Below are positions 43,011 to 54,742 of a DNA stretch of 64,000 bases, in pieces (position 1 is the stretch's first letter; each line of letters starts with the position of its first letter). Under the pieces are notes generated by a model, which ran no database searches, was not told the origin of the DNA, and was given only the letters and a program-made list of their open reading frames with translations. The position numbers were made by a program, and so were the translations under genes. Origin of the DNA: Cycas panzhihuaensis (Eukaryota > Cycadophyta); assembly GCA_023213395.1 (NCBI GenBank), contig CM041465.1, positions 121,403,741 through 121,467,740 on the forward strand, in the 5' to 3' direction.

Positions 43011-44260
43011 AGCCGAATCAGATCGGAGAGGGTATTGGGTGCTTGACTCTGGAGTGCAAAAGCTTACCAAAGGTGGAACTTTGATACGATGACTTCAAAT
43101 CAGAGTGGTGCTGAGATTGTCCTTAGAGATGCTCGCGTCTTGCCGATAGAAGGTATTGGTGAAGTTTCCATTGTAGGAGGTAAATTTACCGGGGTGTATT
43201 ATATATCGGAGATGCAGTTGAACCTTCTTTCAACCCGGAAGATCTGCAAACAAGGTATGAAGGTGGAGCTCTATGATAACAAATGCCTGATTAAGGATCC
43301 GAAATGGAACTTTGCTGTCATAGCTACTGAGAAAGTCAGGGACAACTTCTAGGTGTTTGAAAAGTTTCAATCTCAGAAGAAGTCCTACACCTTTGTTGCC
43401 AGCATAGATGATGTGAGTAAGTTGTAGCACAATCGCCTAGGGCACCTTAATTACAGGAGTATTTCACTGTTGAAGAGGTTGAAGATGGTGGAAGGATTGC
43501 CGTCGGTTACCTGCTCAGATGGTGTGTGCGAAGGGTGTATGTATGGTAAGCAACACCACTACCCTTTTGCTTGGGATAATGCATGGGGAGCCAAGGAGAA
43601 ACTGGAGCTTATACATTCATACATAATGGGTCCTTTTCCTAACCCTTCGATATCTGGAGCTCGTTATACCCTTGTTTTTGTAGATGATTACACTAGGAAG
43701 GCCTGGGTTTACTTTCTTAAGAACAAGTCAGACATGTTTGATCACTTTCGTGACTAGAAAGTGATGGTTGAAAATGAATGTGATAAGAAAATAAAGTGAT
43801 GAAGAAGTGATAATGGCAAGGAACACGACAACAATGCGTTCAATTAGTTCTATCATGATCGTGGTATAAAGCAGGAATTTACGGTCCCATATACCCCGCA
43901 ATAGAATAGAGTTGCTAAAAGAAAGAACCGTACCATGATGGAGATGGCGAGGTGTATGGTGCATGCTGAAAACCTGCCACTGAAGTTTTAGGTAGAAGTT
44001 ATGGCGACTGCTGTTCATATTTTAAACCGGGTACCCACCCCGGCAGTTCGCAACATGACCCCGGAAGAGAAATGGACCGATCGTAAGCTTGTCATTAGCC
44101 ATTTAAGAACGTTTGGGTGTATCGCGTACGCCCACATCCCAGATGATACCCGAAAGAAGCTGGATCAGAAAACTCTAAAGTACATATTCATGGGGTATTG
44201 CATTGAGAATAAAACCTACAAACTATGGGATCCATAGGGGGAGAAGATTGTGGTTAGTTG
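43011..44260 (+). pseudogene. Copia E protease and integrase (broken)
   Basis: The protease active site YWVLDSGVQKL (Asp-Ser-Gly intact) is near 43036, with a frameshift soon after. The ORF 43089-43352 has the rest (YYISEMQLNLLSTRKICKQG). The integrase finger reads stop-HNRLGHLNYRS...CEGCMYGKQ. The core reads IHSYIMGPFPNPS with the first Asp changed to Tyr, then SDNGKE (second Asp kept), and RVAKRKNRTMMEM with the catalytic Glu changed to Lys. Integrase is therefore chemically dead as well as interrupted. The C-terminus reads ATAVHILNRVPTPAVRNMTP. Confidence 0.92.
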
Positions 44261-46154
44261 AGATGTCAAATTTGATGAGACATCAATGTATCATGCTAAC
44301 CGATCATCAAAGGAGCCTTTTTACCACCCCCCCCCCGCTTCTCCTATTTCCAGATTCATCAAGCGAAGAGGACAATGAGCCAATCGCTGAAACACCTGAG
44401 GAGGCAAGATCAAGTGGGATGAGTAATAGTGAGGAGTCGTTGCGAGTTGAAGTACCTCCAACAATAGGTCCTTCAATACCTTTATGGGCAAGGAAGGCTA
44501 TAGAAGATTCCGGTGTGGCGATGTAAACCTTAACTGATGATTGAAGAACAAGAAGTCAACATGCCAATCAAAATCTGCTGGTAGACACCAATGACTCCAG
44601 TGATCCTGATTCGTTCGATGAAGCGAAAGGAGATCTAAAATGGAGAGCTGCAATGGAGGAGGAGTATAGTTCTCTACTAAAGAACGACACGTGGGATTTA
44701 GTTCCACTACCTCCAATGAAGAATCTTGTAGGATGCAAGTGGGTCTACAAGACAAAGTTCCGCTCCGATGGAGAGGTGGACAAGTTTAAGGCCAGACTTG
44801 TTGCACAGGGATTCAAGCAGAAAGAAGGAATTGACTATGAGACATTTGCACCAGTCTCCAGAATGACAATGGTCCATTTGTTGATTTCCTTAGCATCAAC
44901 TTATGGTTGGGAGTTACATCAGATAGACGTAAAGTCCGCATTCCTTGATGGAGATCTAAAGGAGGAAATATATGTGTCGCAGCCTCTGGGATTTGTTAAG
45001 GATGGCCAGGAGCATCTTGTGTGCCGTTTGAAAAAGTCAATCTATGGCTTGAAACAAGCACCTTGTGCTTGGTAGGAAAAGATGGATGCGAAGTTGAAAG
45101 CTAAAGGTTTCAAGATTTTTGAACTCGACTTGAATCTGTATGTGAAGAGAAGAGGGACTTCAATAGTAGCTTGTGTAGTGTATGTGGATGATTTGGTCAT
45201 CGGCGGTAACTGTGGCAAGGCTATTGCTAAAGTCAAATCCAATCTGGGAGCTTCATTTAACATGACAGACCTTGGGAGGCTTCACCACTTCTTGGGCATT
45301 CAGGTCAGGGAGATGGATGACAAGATCGTGTTGTTGTAGTCGCAGTATGTGAAGAACTTGTTGGAGAAATTTGGAATGCAGAATTGCAAACTAGATACAA
45401 CATTTGTAAAAGGTGCAAAGTTGCGGAAGGATATGGCCAAGCTCTCTGTAGATGGCTCAAAGTATTGTCAGTTGATAGGGAGTCTGATCTATTTGACTTG
45501 TACCAGGCCTGATAACCCATACGCTATTGGGTTGGTTTCCCGCTACATGTAGAATCCTCAGGAACCTCACTTGGTTGCAGCAAAGCAGATTCTGAAGTAT
45601 TTGAATGGGACTATCAATCTTGGTCTTGAATACTGTCGAGGTGAAGAGATACAATTGCATGGCTACACAGATACTAATTGGGGAGGAGATTTCGACGATC
45701 AGAAGTCCACTACTGGATACTTGTTTGGTGTTGGTAATGGATTTGTTTCGTGGCAGTCGAAGAAGTAGCAGATAGTGGCTCTCTCTTCTACATAGGCAGA
45801 ATATCAAGGACTTAGTGTGTGTGCAAAGGAAGCTGTATTGTTGCAAGATCTCTTGGAGTTTCAAATGGACACCCGGTTATCTTTGTTGATAACCAAAGTA
45901 CCATTCGTCTATCAAAGAATCTAGAGTTTCATCCGCGTATAAAGCACATTGAGATTCAGCATCATTACATTCGTGAACAGATCAAATCAAGGAAGCTGCA
46001 GGTCGACTACTGTCCAAGTGAATTCCAGCTTGCGGACGTGTTCACCAAACCTCTCACTAAAGATCAATTTACGAAGATGTGTACCGAACTTGGACTCACC
46101 AATGTTATCCTTGAGGGGCGATGTATTGACAAGGATAAAGAAGCTGTAGGATAG
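44261..46154 (+). pseudogene. Copia E reverse transcriptase and RNase H (broken)
   Basis: After a linker with a run of ten C (near 44325), RT starts at 44653 (MEEEYSSLLKNDTWDLVPLP, CKWVYKTKFRSDGEVDKFKA). It continues IDVKSAFLDGDLKEEIYV, YGLKQAPCAW-stop, and the active site VVYVDDLVIGGN (intact). One Glu is missing from the usual DYEETFAPV. RNase H includes GYTDTNWGGDFDDQKSTTGY and ends DNQSTIRLSKNLEFHPRIKHIE and ADVFTKPLTKDQFTKMCTELG. In-frame stops occur at about six places, and a frameshift lies near 45860. Confidence 0.93.
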
Positions 46155-46220
46155 TCCCAACCTTCGTGATAACATAATTGTTGCAGTTGGCAGACTCCCC
46201 ACATTCACATTAAGGGGGGA

Positions 46221-46595
46221 TGTTAATGTGGTAGTTAATTATTAAGCCACTTAGTTAATGTTAATGTGGTTTAATTAAGTGAAAAGGGACAAAGCCAAAA
46301 GGTGCGACTTATTCAGAGGGTCACAACCCTAATCAAGTGACACCTCTTGGGAGAATATAAATACCTCGAGGCCTTGTGTATTCAACATCCAAGATCATTG
46401 TATCAATTCGTTGTGAAATAATCAAGTGATCCATCAAGGATTCTTTTGTGGTGGGTTTTTTCTCGAAAGGGTTTTCCCACGTAAGTTCTTGTGTACTGTG
46501 CATCTATCTTTTGTGTGTATATTTGTTTGCTTGTTGTGTATGGTAAAAGATTTTGCGGTTGGAAACCTTCGTGTATGATTTCATGTTCCTGAACA
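46221..46595 (+). repeat. 3' LTR of copia E
   Basis: 375 bp, the partner of 40218-40592, followed by AAGTG. Confidence 0.94.
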
Positions 46596-46600
46596 AAGTG

Positions 46601-47029
46601 CAATAGAAAAATAACATAAAAATCATTATTTTTCTTTGTTTTATGCAAAACAAAAATTATTTTTGTAGGTCTTATTAGTAGATCATTGAAGAATCTTTGT
46701 TTGTTGGCTAAAAATCAGTCCAAACTCTACTCATCTTAGTATGCTCGTCACATGCAAAAAACTCACACAGTGTTGGGTGGATTTAATGTATGTTGGGTGA
46801 TTTTATAAAGTGAAAAATACTTATTTTTTGTGATCTTTTTTTCTTAGCATGTTCCGTGGTCAACTGTAGACTGCCCTTGGGAAAGAGATATGGAGCTTAG
46901 CACTGGGTTTTTAAACCCTCGAATTGATATGACTGTCGCATGAGCTCATTTTGGCCATGCGCCCATATAAGGACTCTTTTTGCTTGGATCTCTCTCTACA
47001 GTCTGTGAAATGACACTAGATTTGAATTG
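46601..47029. other. Unassigned sequence, probably remaining leader of copia F
   Basis: It follows the right duplication of E and so must continue whatever E inserted into (F leader). No domain is seen. It ends where minus-strand copia D begins. Confidence 0.45.
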
Positions 47030-47513
47030 TAGCCTCCTGTGGTATGATGTCAATGATTGTTGTAGTTGGGCTCCTATTAGCCACAAAGGCTACTGTGTAG
47101 AATGCTTTATTGGCCAAAGTCCTATTCATTCGCTCAAATACTCCATTCTATTTAGGTCTATGAGGAGCAATGAGTTGTCTTCTGATTCCATGAGCCTTGC
47201 AGAATTGATTAAATTCCCTTGAGGTAAATTCACCTCCATTGTCAAATCTCAATATTTTGATTGACAATTCTGAGTTATTTTCCACCTCAAGTTTGAATTC
47301 CTTAAAATTTTCCAATGCCTTTGATTTATGCTTGATGAAGTATACCCAAACTTTATGTGAAAAATCATCAAGAAGGTGATATAATACAAAGCTCCTCTAA
47401 GGGATGCCATGGACATGAGTCCACATAAGTCTGTATAAACTAATTACAAAGGCTACAATGCATGCCATGAGTTGCCTATAGGAAAAGGTTGTTTATGATG
47501 TGTACTCTTAACA
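47030..47513 (-). pseudogene. Copia D integrase core (left of gypsy 2)
   Basis: Minus strand: LVYTDLCGLMSMASLRGALY, then a LRWKITQNCQ stretch with NGGE-like sequence (GGTGAATTTACC in codons), and the region ending PTTTIIDI near 47040. A TAA at 47446-47444 lies just before LVYTD. The zinc-finger half of this integrase lies on the other side of gypsy 2 at 53051-53130. Confidence 0.85.
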
Positions 47514-47987
47514 TGTAATGGTTCTTTCACCCAAAAGGACAGAAGTAGGACAGAACATAGCTAAATTTCACAAATAATAGAACACAAACTGGCAATTTCA
47601 TATACAAGAAGTACAAATAGATGAATATCTCCAAATATAAATCAATTACAAGTGCTGAATATGATGTCAACTTGATACAAAAGTACAAATAGAAGTTCAA
47701 GAATTACCAACACAACCTGCAATAATCACCAAGCCCTTCGAGGCGGGGATCCTTCTCAGAAATGTAGCCCTAAGGCCGAAAATCTGCAACTACCTTAAGG
47801 CCGAAATTGAGAAGAAACAATTCACAAAATGATGATGGTGAATGACCTCCAAAATCACTATTTAGAGGCATTCAACTGGGACGTAATGAAGTCGGCCAGG
47901 ACAGGGAGAGATGTGCCCAAAATAACTACTAGAAGTCGGCCACAACAAGTACCTAGAGGTCAACCAGACTTTAAAGGGGTCGCTTCA
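47514..47987 (-). repeat. 3' LTR of gypsy 2
   Basis: It aligns with 52576-53050. It ends (plus-strand view) GGGGTCGCTTCA, directly next to the polypurine tract. Confidence 0.92.
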
Positions 47988-49290
47988 AGTCCCCCCCTTT
48001 AAAATTGTGCTTTTCCCTCAAAAGCATTGGTAAGTTTGGAAATTGCTTTATCCATTCATTGTTCTCCCACGTGGCATCTCTGTCATCCAGGTTTTTCCAT
48101 TTGATCAAGTGTTCTTTGATTTGTCTAGATCTGATGGATCTGGTGCAGGTTTGTAGGATTCCTTCTAGCTCCAGTGTCATTTTTCCTTCTTCGTTTAGTT
48201 TCAGGATGTTGGACTAAGGTACTATTTTTTCTCCAACCTTCCTTTTTAGATAGGAAGCATGAAAGACGTTATAATTTTTTGCGCTTTCTGAAGCCTTAAT
48301 TGATATGGGACTTCACCTATTTTGGCAGTGACTTCATATGGCCCAAAATACGTAGGTGCAAGCTTTTGGTTGCTTGTTTTCTATAAGGAAGCCTATTTGT
48401 ATGGCTAAAGATGCAAAAAGACCCAGTTGCCTGCTTCGAATTGTCGTTTAGAGCACTTTAAATCAAATTGTTGCTTCATCCTGTTTTGTGCCATTGCTAA
48501 ATTATTTTTCAATCTGCTGATGGTTTCCTCTACTTGCTTTTGATGTTCCTTAATCGCCTGGACTTGTGATGGTCTATTCCAAGTTAATAAGGATGGTGGT
48601 TGGTATCCATATAAAGCCTAGAAAGGTGTCATTTTTGTTGAGGAGTGGTAGGTGGTGTTGTACCACCATTTTGCTAACTGCAACCATTGGTGCCATTGTT
48701 TTTGTTTGTCTGCACATAAGTTCCTCAAGTATCCTTCTAGGCATTTATTGACGATTTTCGTTTGCTCATTTGTTTGTGGGTGATACGCTATGCTCATCTT
48801 GAGTTTTGTACTAGCGATTTTGAAGAGATCTTGCCAAAATTTATTGTTAAACTTTGGGTTAGGGTCACTTACAATTGCCTTTGGAAAACCATGTAGATGA
48901 TGGATCTCCTTCATGTATAGTTCTACAACTTCGCTGGCTTTAGCTGTTGATTTCAACCATATGAAGTGGCCATATTTGGTAAGACGATCTACTATGACCA
49001 GAAGAATTACATCCTTCCCTTTTGAATAGGGTAATCCTGTTATGAAGTCCATAGATATTTCGTCCAATTTTTGTTTTGGAATTGGTAATGGTTGGAGTAA
49101 CCGTAGCATTTTTACGCATTCGATCTTGTTCCTCGGGCAGGTATCGCATTCTGCCACAAACTTTTGAACATCTATTTTTAATCCTTTCCAATAAAAAGAA
49201 GCTCTTACCTTTGTATATGTCTTGTCGATCCCCGTGTGGCCTGCTGTAGGTGTGGAGTGAGCTTCCTACAATATTGTCTCTTTAAGCGCA
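47971..49290 (-). pseudogene. Gypsy 2 integrase and chromodomain (broken)
   Basis: Integrase starts near 49290 (EAHSTP, then GHTGIDKTYTKVRASFYW). The ORF 49157-48618 holds the H2C2 end (CDTCPRNK) and the core with ISMDFITGLPYSKGKDVILL, VSDPNPKFNNKFW and NEQTKIVNKCLEGYLR. The first two Asp are present, and the usual GQTE is changed to EQTK. The tail includes an FGPYEV-like motif near 48340. The final ORF 48180-47971 is a chromodomain: RSRQIKEHLIKWKNLDDRDA followed by TWENNEW. Chromodomains bind histone marks and steer chromovirus insertion. This ORF ends 17 bp inside the LTR. Confidence 0.9.
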
Positions 49291-50960
49291 AATTTTCTTG
49301 GAATGCAAATCTTTCCCTTCCTAAATATTATTCCTTGTTGTATCTCATACAAGTCTATTTTATCCTCGCTTGTTTTATCTATCAACTGCTTGTATCTTGG
49401 ATCGTTGTTATACTCCTTTCTTAGTGTCTTGTGCCATGCTGGGGTAGCCATTGATATTGTCTACAATGCTAGCTACTTGTGAGATTCCTCTGGGATTGTT
49501 GAAAGGGCATCTGCTATGATATTTTCTTTGGCCTTTGTGTACATGATAGTAAAGTCAAATGATTGTAGTTTGCTCAACTACTTCTGTTGTTCGTCTGATA
49601 GTGTTTTTTGACTTAAGAAGTACTTGAGGCTATCGTGATCCATTCATACCTGAAATGGACTCCCGAGCAAATATTGTCTCTATTGATGGATTGTGTGCAT
49701 TATAGCTAGCATTTCCCTGTCATAAATGGGCTTTAACTTTTCTTTGTTGTTAGCTTCCTACTTTTGTATGTTATAGGTCTTTTGTCTTGTAATAAGACGG
49801 CTCCTATGCCATACCCTAATGCATCGTACTCCAAAATGAATGGTTTAGAAAAATTTGGAATTGCTAAGACTGGAGCTCTTACCATTGTGCCCTTTAGTTC
49901 CTCAAAAGCATTGTTGGCTGTTGAATTCCATGCAAATGTGTCCTTGGTTAGGTCCATAAGTGGGGCCGCTATGTTGGCCTATCCTTTTATGAAATGCCTA
50001 AGGTATCCTGCTGGTCCCAGGAAACTGCGAACTCCTGTGACATTCTTTGGTGCTAGCCAATAAACTATTGCCTAAACCTTTTTGGGATCAACTTTGATAC
50101 CTTCTGGAGTAATTATACGATCGAGGTATTCCAGTTCCTGTTGGCCAAAAGAGCATTTTTTCTTGTTCACAAAGAATAATCTATTTGCTAAGATTTCCAA
50201 GACTAATCTAAGATGCACCAAATGATCGCTCTACGTTTTGTTGTAGATAAGAATGTCATAAAAAAAGATTAGTACAAACTTCCTTAAGAATTCCTTGAAT
50301 CTCAAGTTCATGGTGGCCTGGAATGTTGTTGGGGCATTGGTTAGTCCAAAAGACATCACTTTAAATTTGAATAGTCCTTCGTGAGTTCAGAAGGTTGTCT
50401 TGTGGACATATTCTTCTTTTATCCAAATTTGATGGTATCCTGATCGAAGGTCAATCTTGGAGAAGTATTTTTCCCCATGTATCTCGTCTAGCAAGTCATC
50501 GATCCTGGGGATAGGATATCTATTCTTTATAGTTAACTTGTTTAGCCCTCTGTAATCCACACACATCTTGACTGTTCCATCGTTCTTAGGGTTGATTACC
50601 ACTGGAGATGCAAACAGACTTATGCTACTCTGAATGTGGCCTTGTGAGAGTAATTCTCTTGTTATGTTTTTTATCTCCTTCCTTATGTGGTATGGGTGTC
50701 TGTATGGCCTTATGTTCACCAATGCAACCCCTGGGACTAAATCAATAGCATGCTGAGTTTCTCTTGTTGGGGGTAACCCCTTCAACTCTTCGAATACTTG
50801 TTTATAGTCATCTAAGATGTGCTGGATCTTTGTTGGTATTTCTTGGATCTCGACCTTATGGCATGTGACTATGTATGTGGGAGCTTTCTTTCGCATGATC
50901 TTCTCCATTCTAAGGGACAACACTAATTGCATTGGTGGATTTTTTGGTCCATGTAATATA
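49291..50960 (-). pseudogene. Gypsy 2 reverse transcriptase and RNase H (broken)
   Basis: Minus strand. The 181-codon ORF 50932-50387 carries the RT start (GLPPTRETQHAIDLVPG, MCVDYRGLNKLTIKNRYPIP, KIDLRSGYHQIWI). The active site near 50250 reads FFYDILIYN. RNase H at 49957-49733 has PFILEYDALGYGIGAVLLQD, and ATPAWHKTLRKEYNNDPRYK follows at 49451. Numerous stops occur elsewhere. Confidence 0.9.
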
Positions 50961-50999
50961 TATTTTGTGCCATTTATTTAGGAGCACATGACCTTGGTC

Positions 51000-52510
51000 A
51001 TATAGTTGGTGACTATATTCCCTAATGTTTGCAACCACTATACCCCTAGAACTACATCGACTCCCCCTATCTGCATTGCAAACATATTGGAATTCAAAGG
51101 GTACTCACCGATTTTCAAGTTGATGTTTCTGCAAAACCCTCTGCAAAGTGTTGTTTTTGTATTAGCAGTTGATACTTGGAAGGTTTTCAATGGCTCCACC
51201 TTTATTCCTAGTTTTTGGGCTGTTGGTTTGTTAATAAAGTTGTGGGTGCTTACACTACCCACCAGTACTGCTATTGGAGGTCCTTTCAGCATCCCTTCAA
51301 ATCGTAGTGTCTAAGGTGCGGTGCTTTGTCCTGTTACAGCTTGCAGAGAGATCTGAACATTATCTGTATTGACTTCAAGTAATTCATCTAGCTCTGCTTC
51401 GATTTGTTCATTGTTGTCTTCCTGATCTGGAACTACATCTTCTTCTGTTTGTTCTGGTATCTCTAATTCTTCGTTATTTAGCATGAATACCTTTTTTCCC
51501 GGACACTGACACTGGTGCTCCTGGTCCCACTTTCCTTCGTATTTGAAATAGGTACCTTTCTTTGTGTGTTCTTTTCACGTAGGATTTTCCGTCATACTCT
51601 TTGATTGCAAGAGGAGCATCCGACTTAACTCCTGATCTATTCCAGTTCACATTAGGTGGTGGTGCAAATTCTGTTATGCTCACATAGGTTGGCCTGGTTT
51701 CTTTGAGTTCAACTTCGACACATCTGACATGCTTTATGATTTCTTTCAATGCTCCGTGTTGTTGTGCTAATATGCGGAATCTTATGGGTGCCTTAAGACC
51801 ACTTATATAGGTCTCCCTGAGACATTCGTGGGGGATGCTTGATGTAATCATGCATTGTAACATTTGGAATTGTTCCATATACTCTCAAACTGATCTGGTC
51901 TACTGTACTCTTATCAACTGGGCAAAATAATCCATGGCCCATGAGTCTTTGTATTGATTGATAATAGCCACTCATAAGTTTCTCCACTTTTGTTGCTGTG
52001 GTCCTTGCATCTCTTTCCACCAATAATACCAATTTAAGGCTCGTCCATAAAGATGTAGAGAGGCGATGGGAACCATATCTATTTTTGGTGTCTGGTTTAC
52101 TGCAAAATATGTTTCCATTTGGAGTAACCATGGTCTTATGTCACGCGTCTTTTCCAAATCAAAATTTTCTAGTGCGATCTTCGTGTTTGTTGGAATTCCT
52201 TGTGATTTTGTGTTCCTTCGCTGGAATGTGAATCCTTCTTTAAACCTATCTTCCTGGTTCCCTTGGTCTGCATCTTGATCTGAATCCTAATTTTATTCTA
52301 TTTTAAGTTGAGTTATCTCTTGCTTTTCTAACCTCACATTAAGGTTCTTGATTTGTTGTATGAGTTCCTACATGATTGTTGTCATGGTCTCTACCATTTG
52401 TTCCTCAGCTTCTTGGGATTTCGGCATTTTACTTGGTGGTCTGACCTTCTTGGATCTTAATTCCGTCTGGATCCTTTCAAAATTCCTAGGGTGGGAGGGC
52501 GGGTCAAAAT
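51000..52510 (-). pseudogene. Gypsy 2 gag and protease (broken)
   Basis: Gag lies at about 52510-51474 and includes RDIRPWLLQMETYFAVNQTP, ASLHLYGRALNWYYWW and LKAPIRFRILAQQHGALKEI. The protease ORF 51292-51038 reads VLVGSVSTHNFINKPTAQ (catalytic Asp changed to Gly) and ends MQIGGVDVVLGV. All segments line up with gypsy 1 at 13095-14517. Confidence 0.88.
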
Positions 52511-52561
52511 TTTGCTTCCCCCTGGTTGAAATATTTCTTTAAAATCCTGCTTCAAAACAAA

Positions 52562-53050
52562 GCTCTAATACCACTTGTAACGGTTCTTTCACCTAAAAGG
52601 ACAAAAGTAGGACAGAACAAGGCTAAATTTCACAGATAATAGAACACAAATTGACAATTTTGTATACAAGAAGTACAAATAGATGAATATCTCCAAAGAT
52701 AAATCAATTAAAAGTTTTGAATATGATGTCAACTCAATACAAAAGTACAAATAGGAGTTCAAGAATTACCAACACAACCTACAATAATCACCAAGCCCTT
52801 CGAGGCAGGGATTCCTCCTCAGAAATACAACCCTAAGGCCAAAACTCTGCAGTTGCCTTAAGGCCAAAATTGAGAAAAAACACTTCACAAAATGATAATG
52901 GTGAATGACCTCAAAGATCCCTATTTATAGGCACTCAACTGAGACATAATGAAGTCGCCTAGGATAGGGAGAGATGCGCCCAAAATAACTACTAGAAGTC
53001 GGCCACAACAAGTACCTAGAGGTCAGCCTAACTCTAAAGGGGTCGCTTCA
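52562..53050 (-). repeat. 5' LTR (52576-53050) and primer site (52562-52573) of gypsy 2
   Basis: The LTR aligns with 47514-47987. The primer site reads TGGTATTAGAGC on the minus strand. Confidence 0.92.
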
Positions 53051-53974
53051 TAATTCATGTTTCACAAAGATAGTTTGATGGTCATATCTTTGGAAGCCCA
53101 TACACCATGTTTTTGTTAAACATCAATTTGATGTTTTCTAGGCTTAAATGGCCTAGTCTATTATGCCAAAGTTGATCTTTTGACATAAATTGTGTGACAG
53201 AATAAGCGGGTTTAGTATCAAGTGTAATGATTGATGCATCCAATTTATAAAGACCATGGTTCTCATGACCAATGGCTACCACCTGATCGTTTTTGTCACT
53301 AATAGTACATTTCCCACCTTTAAATAATATACTCATTTGATGTTTGTCCAATTGACTAATAGATAAGAGGCTTTTCTCATTTGAAGGTATCAAATAGGCA
53401 CCTCCATTGGGAAATGTGGGAGTAGGGTTGTTCGGTGAATGAAATAAAGCAATTTTGCCTATACCAAATATCTCAACTAATTCATTGTTTCCAAATGTAA
53501 CGGTTTGCCCTCTTCCTTCTTTGATGTTGTAGACGAATTTATCATTGCTTGTCATCTGTTGAAATGCCCTTGAGCCAATTATCCACATGCTATCACTTTG
53601 AGAATTGTGATAAGTACAAAACATTTTATCTTTGTTTGCGAATTGCTTTGTGTAGCATTGATTGCCACCTCTAAAACCCCCCCTTTCTCTTTGACGACCT
53701 CAAAATCCTCCTCGATATGGTCTAGGGGGATGTTGTTATTGTTGTTGATACTATTGCTAACATGGTTACTGTTGTTGTTGTTGCTATTAATGTGGCTGCT
53801 AGAACTGCTACTGCTGCTACAAGTCATATTGCTTCTTCGACATTTAGGTGCTATGTGGCCCACCTTGTCACAATAATGACATATGACATTGACTTTTGAT
53901 GTGCCAATGTTCTTGTTCTTAAACTGTTTTTGAAATAATTGTTTGAAATTTTGTTTGGCCTTAAATTTGGCCAT
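53051..53974 (-). pseudogene. Copia D gag C-terminus, protease and integrase finger (middle part)
   Basis: Minus strand. The ORF 53974-53579 carries the zinc knuckle CHYCDKVGHIAPKC (all four ligands intact), then Ser- and Asn-rich repeats from AGC/AAC runs. The ORF 53624-53082 has the protease site MWIIGSRAFQQMT (Asp to Gly, Gly to Arg, His to Gln, so inactive) and the integrase finger LWHNRLGHLSLENIKLM up to YGLPKI. The Ser/Asn runs replace the Gln-rich tract of B. It is bounded by gypsy 2 on one side and copia C on the other. Confidence 0.9.
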
Positions 53975-53979
53975 GAATG

Positions 53980-54520
53980 TGTTAAACCTTATGTTTACAT
54001 GTTAAGATAATGTACTTTTATTTTCATGTAATATGAGTACTTTTTACTTTAGGGGTGACTTTATCACTTAAGTGATAAAGTACACACCCACATTCTTTCT
54101 AGTGACACAACGTTGTCACTAAAGGGTCAAATGGACCCTCATGCACTTTTGCTCACATGAGAGCCCAAAAGGACACATGTCCAACATGCAAGGCATGTAT
54201 CTTGGATGTTTGACACTTGTCAAACATCCAAGGCCTTAGGTCTCTCATTTCACTCTATATAATGAGACCTCTCCTCATTGTCTCATACAAGAGTTGGTAT
54301 GCTATCAGTTTGCTAATCAAGCTGTTCATTCTTTGGAGGTTGGACCAATTCCAACTCCACATATTGGGTATCATTTTCTCTTGCTCCTTCATTCATGTTT
54401 TGTCTTTTTGTTTTCTCTTTACCTTGAGTTTATTATACTTGTTTTTATTTCGCAACTAGAACTAGAGTGATGCTAGTTTCTAGATCTAGGGATGCTGAGG
54501 CCATCTAGCCTCTTTTCACA
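53980..54520 (+). repeat. 5' LTR of copia C
   Basis: 541 bp, TGTTAAACCTTATG to CTCTTTTCACA. Very similar to the B 3' LTR (22864-23417). The primer site follows after two bases. Confidence 0.93.
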
Positions 54521-54742
54521 TTTGGTATTAGAGCAAGAGGAGAGTAGCTCCCTGCTCGCTTTGCGCGATTGCTCAAGGAGTTCTTTGAAGAAAGCAACAA
54601 ACCCTTGGTGATGACCTTCGCACTCCGAAGGCGATCCAAGGTTTGTTTGAAGGTTTTTTTTTGCAGGTTCAAACATTTTGGAGCCTTTTTTAAAATTTGG
54701 GAGTTATGTTGGTGAAAAATCTTTGAAACTGTGGAGAAGAAG

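Larger units (their letters stand above)
40218..46595 (+). mobile_element. Copia element E, structurally complete
   Basis: A 6378-bp element with two LTRs of 375 bp each (TGTTAATGTGG...GAACA), flanked by the exact duplication AAGTG (40213-40217 and 46596-46600). The primer site TGGTATCAGAGC is at 40593-40604, and the purine tract TAAGGGGGGA is at 46211-46220. Gag, PR, INT, RT and RNase H are present in copia order behind a leader of about 1.57 kb. The LTRs differ at a few percent of sites or more, so it is older than B or C. It belongs to a different copia lineage from the others here (more CG-rich, RT motif YVDDLVIGGN). Confidence 0.95.
47514..53050 (-). mobile_element. Gypsy 2, chromovirus with chromodomain, nested in copia D
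   Basis: This 5.5-kb minus-strand gypsy is a sister of gypsy 1. LTRs at 47514-47987 and 52576-53050 (about 475 bp). The primer site is TGGTATTAGAGC (minus, 52573-52562), one change from the canonical site. The polypurine tract is AAAGGGGGGGACT (minus, about 48001-47988). Order on the minus strand: gag, PR, RT, RNase H, INT, chromodomain. Flanking pentamers (TAACA left, TAATT right) agree at only three positions, so the duplication is uncertain. The integrase of copia D reads across the insertion. Confidence 0.92.
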
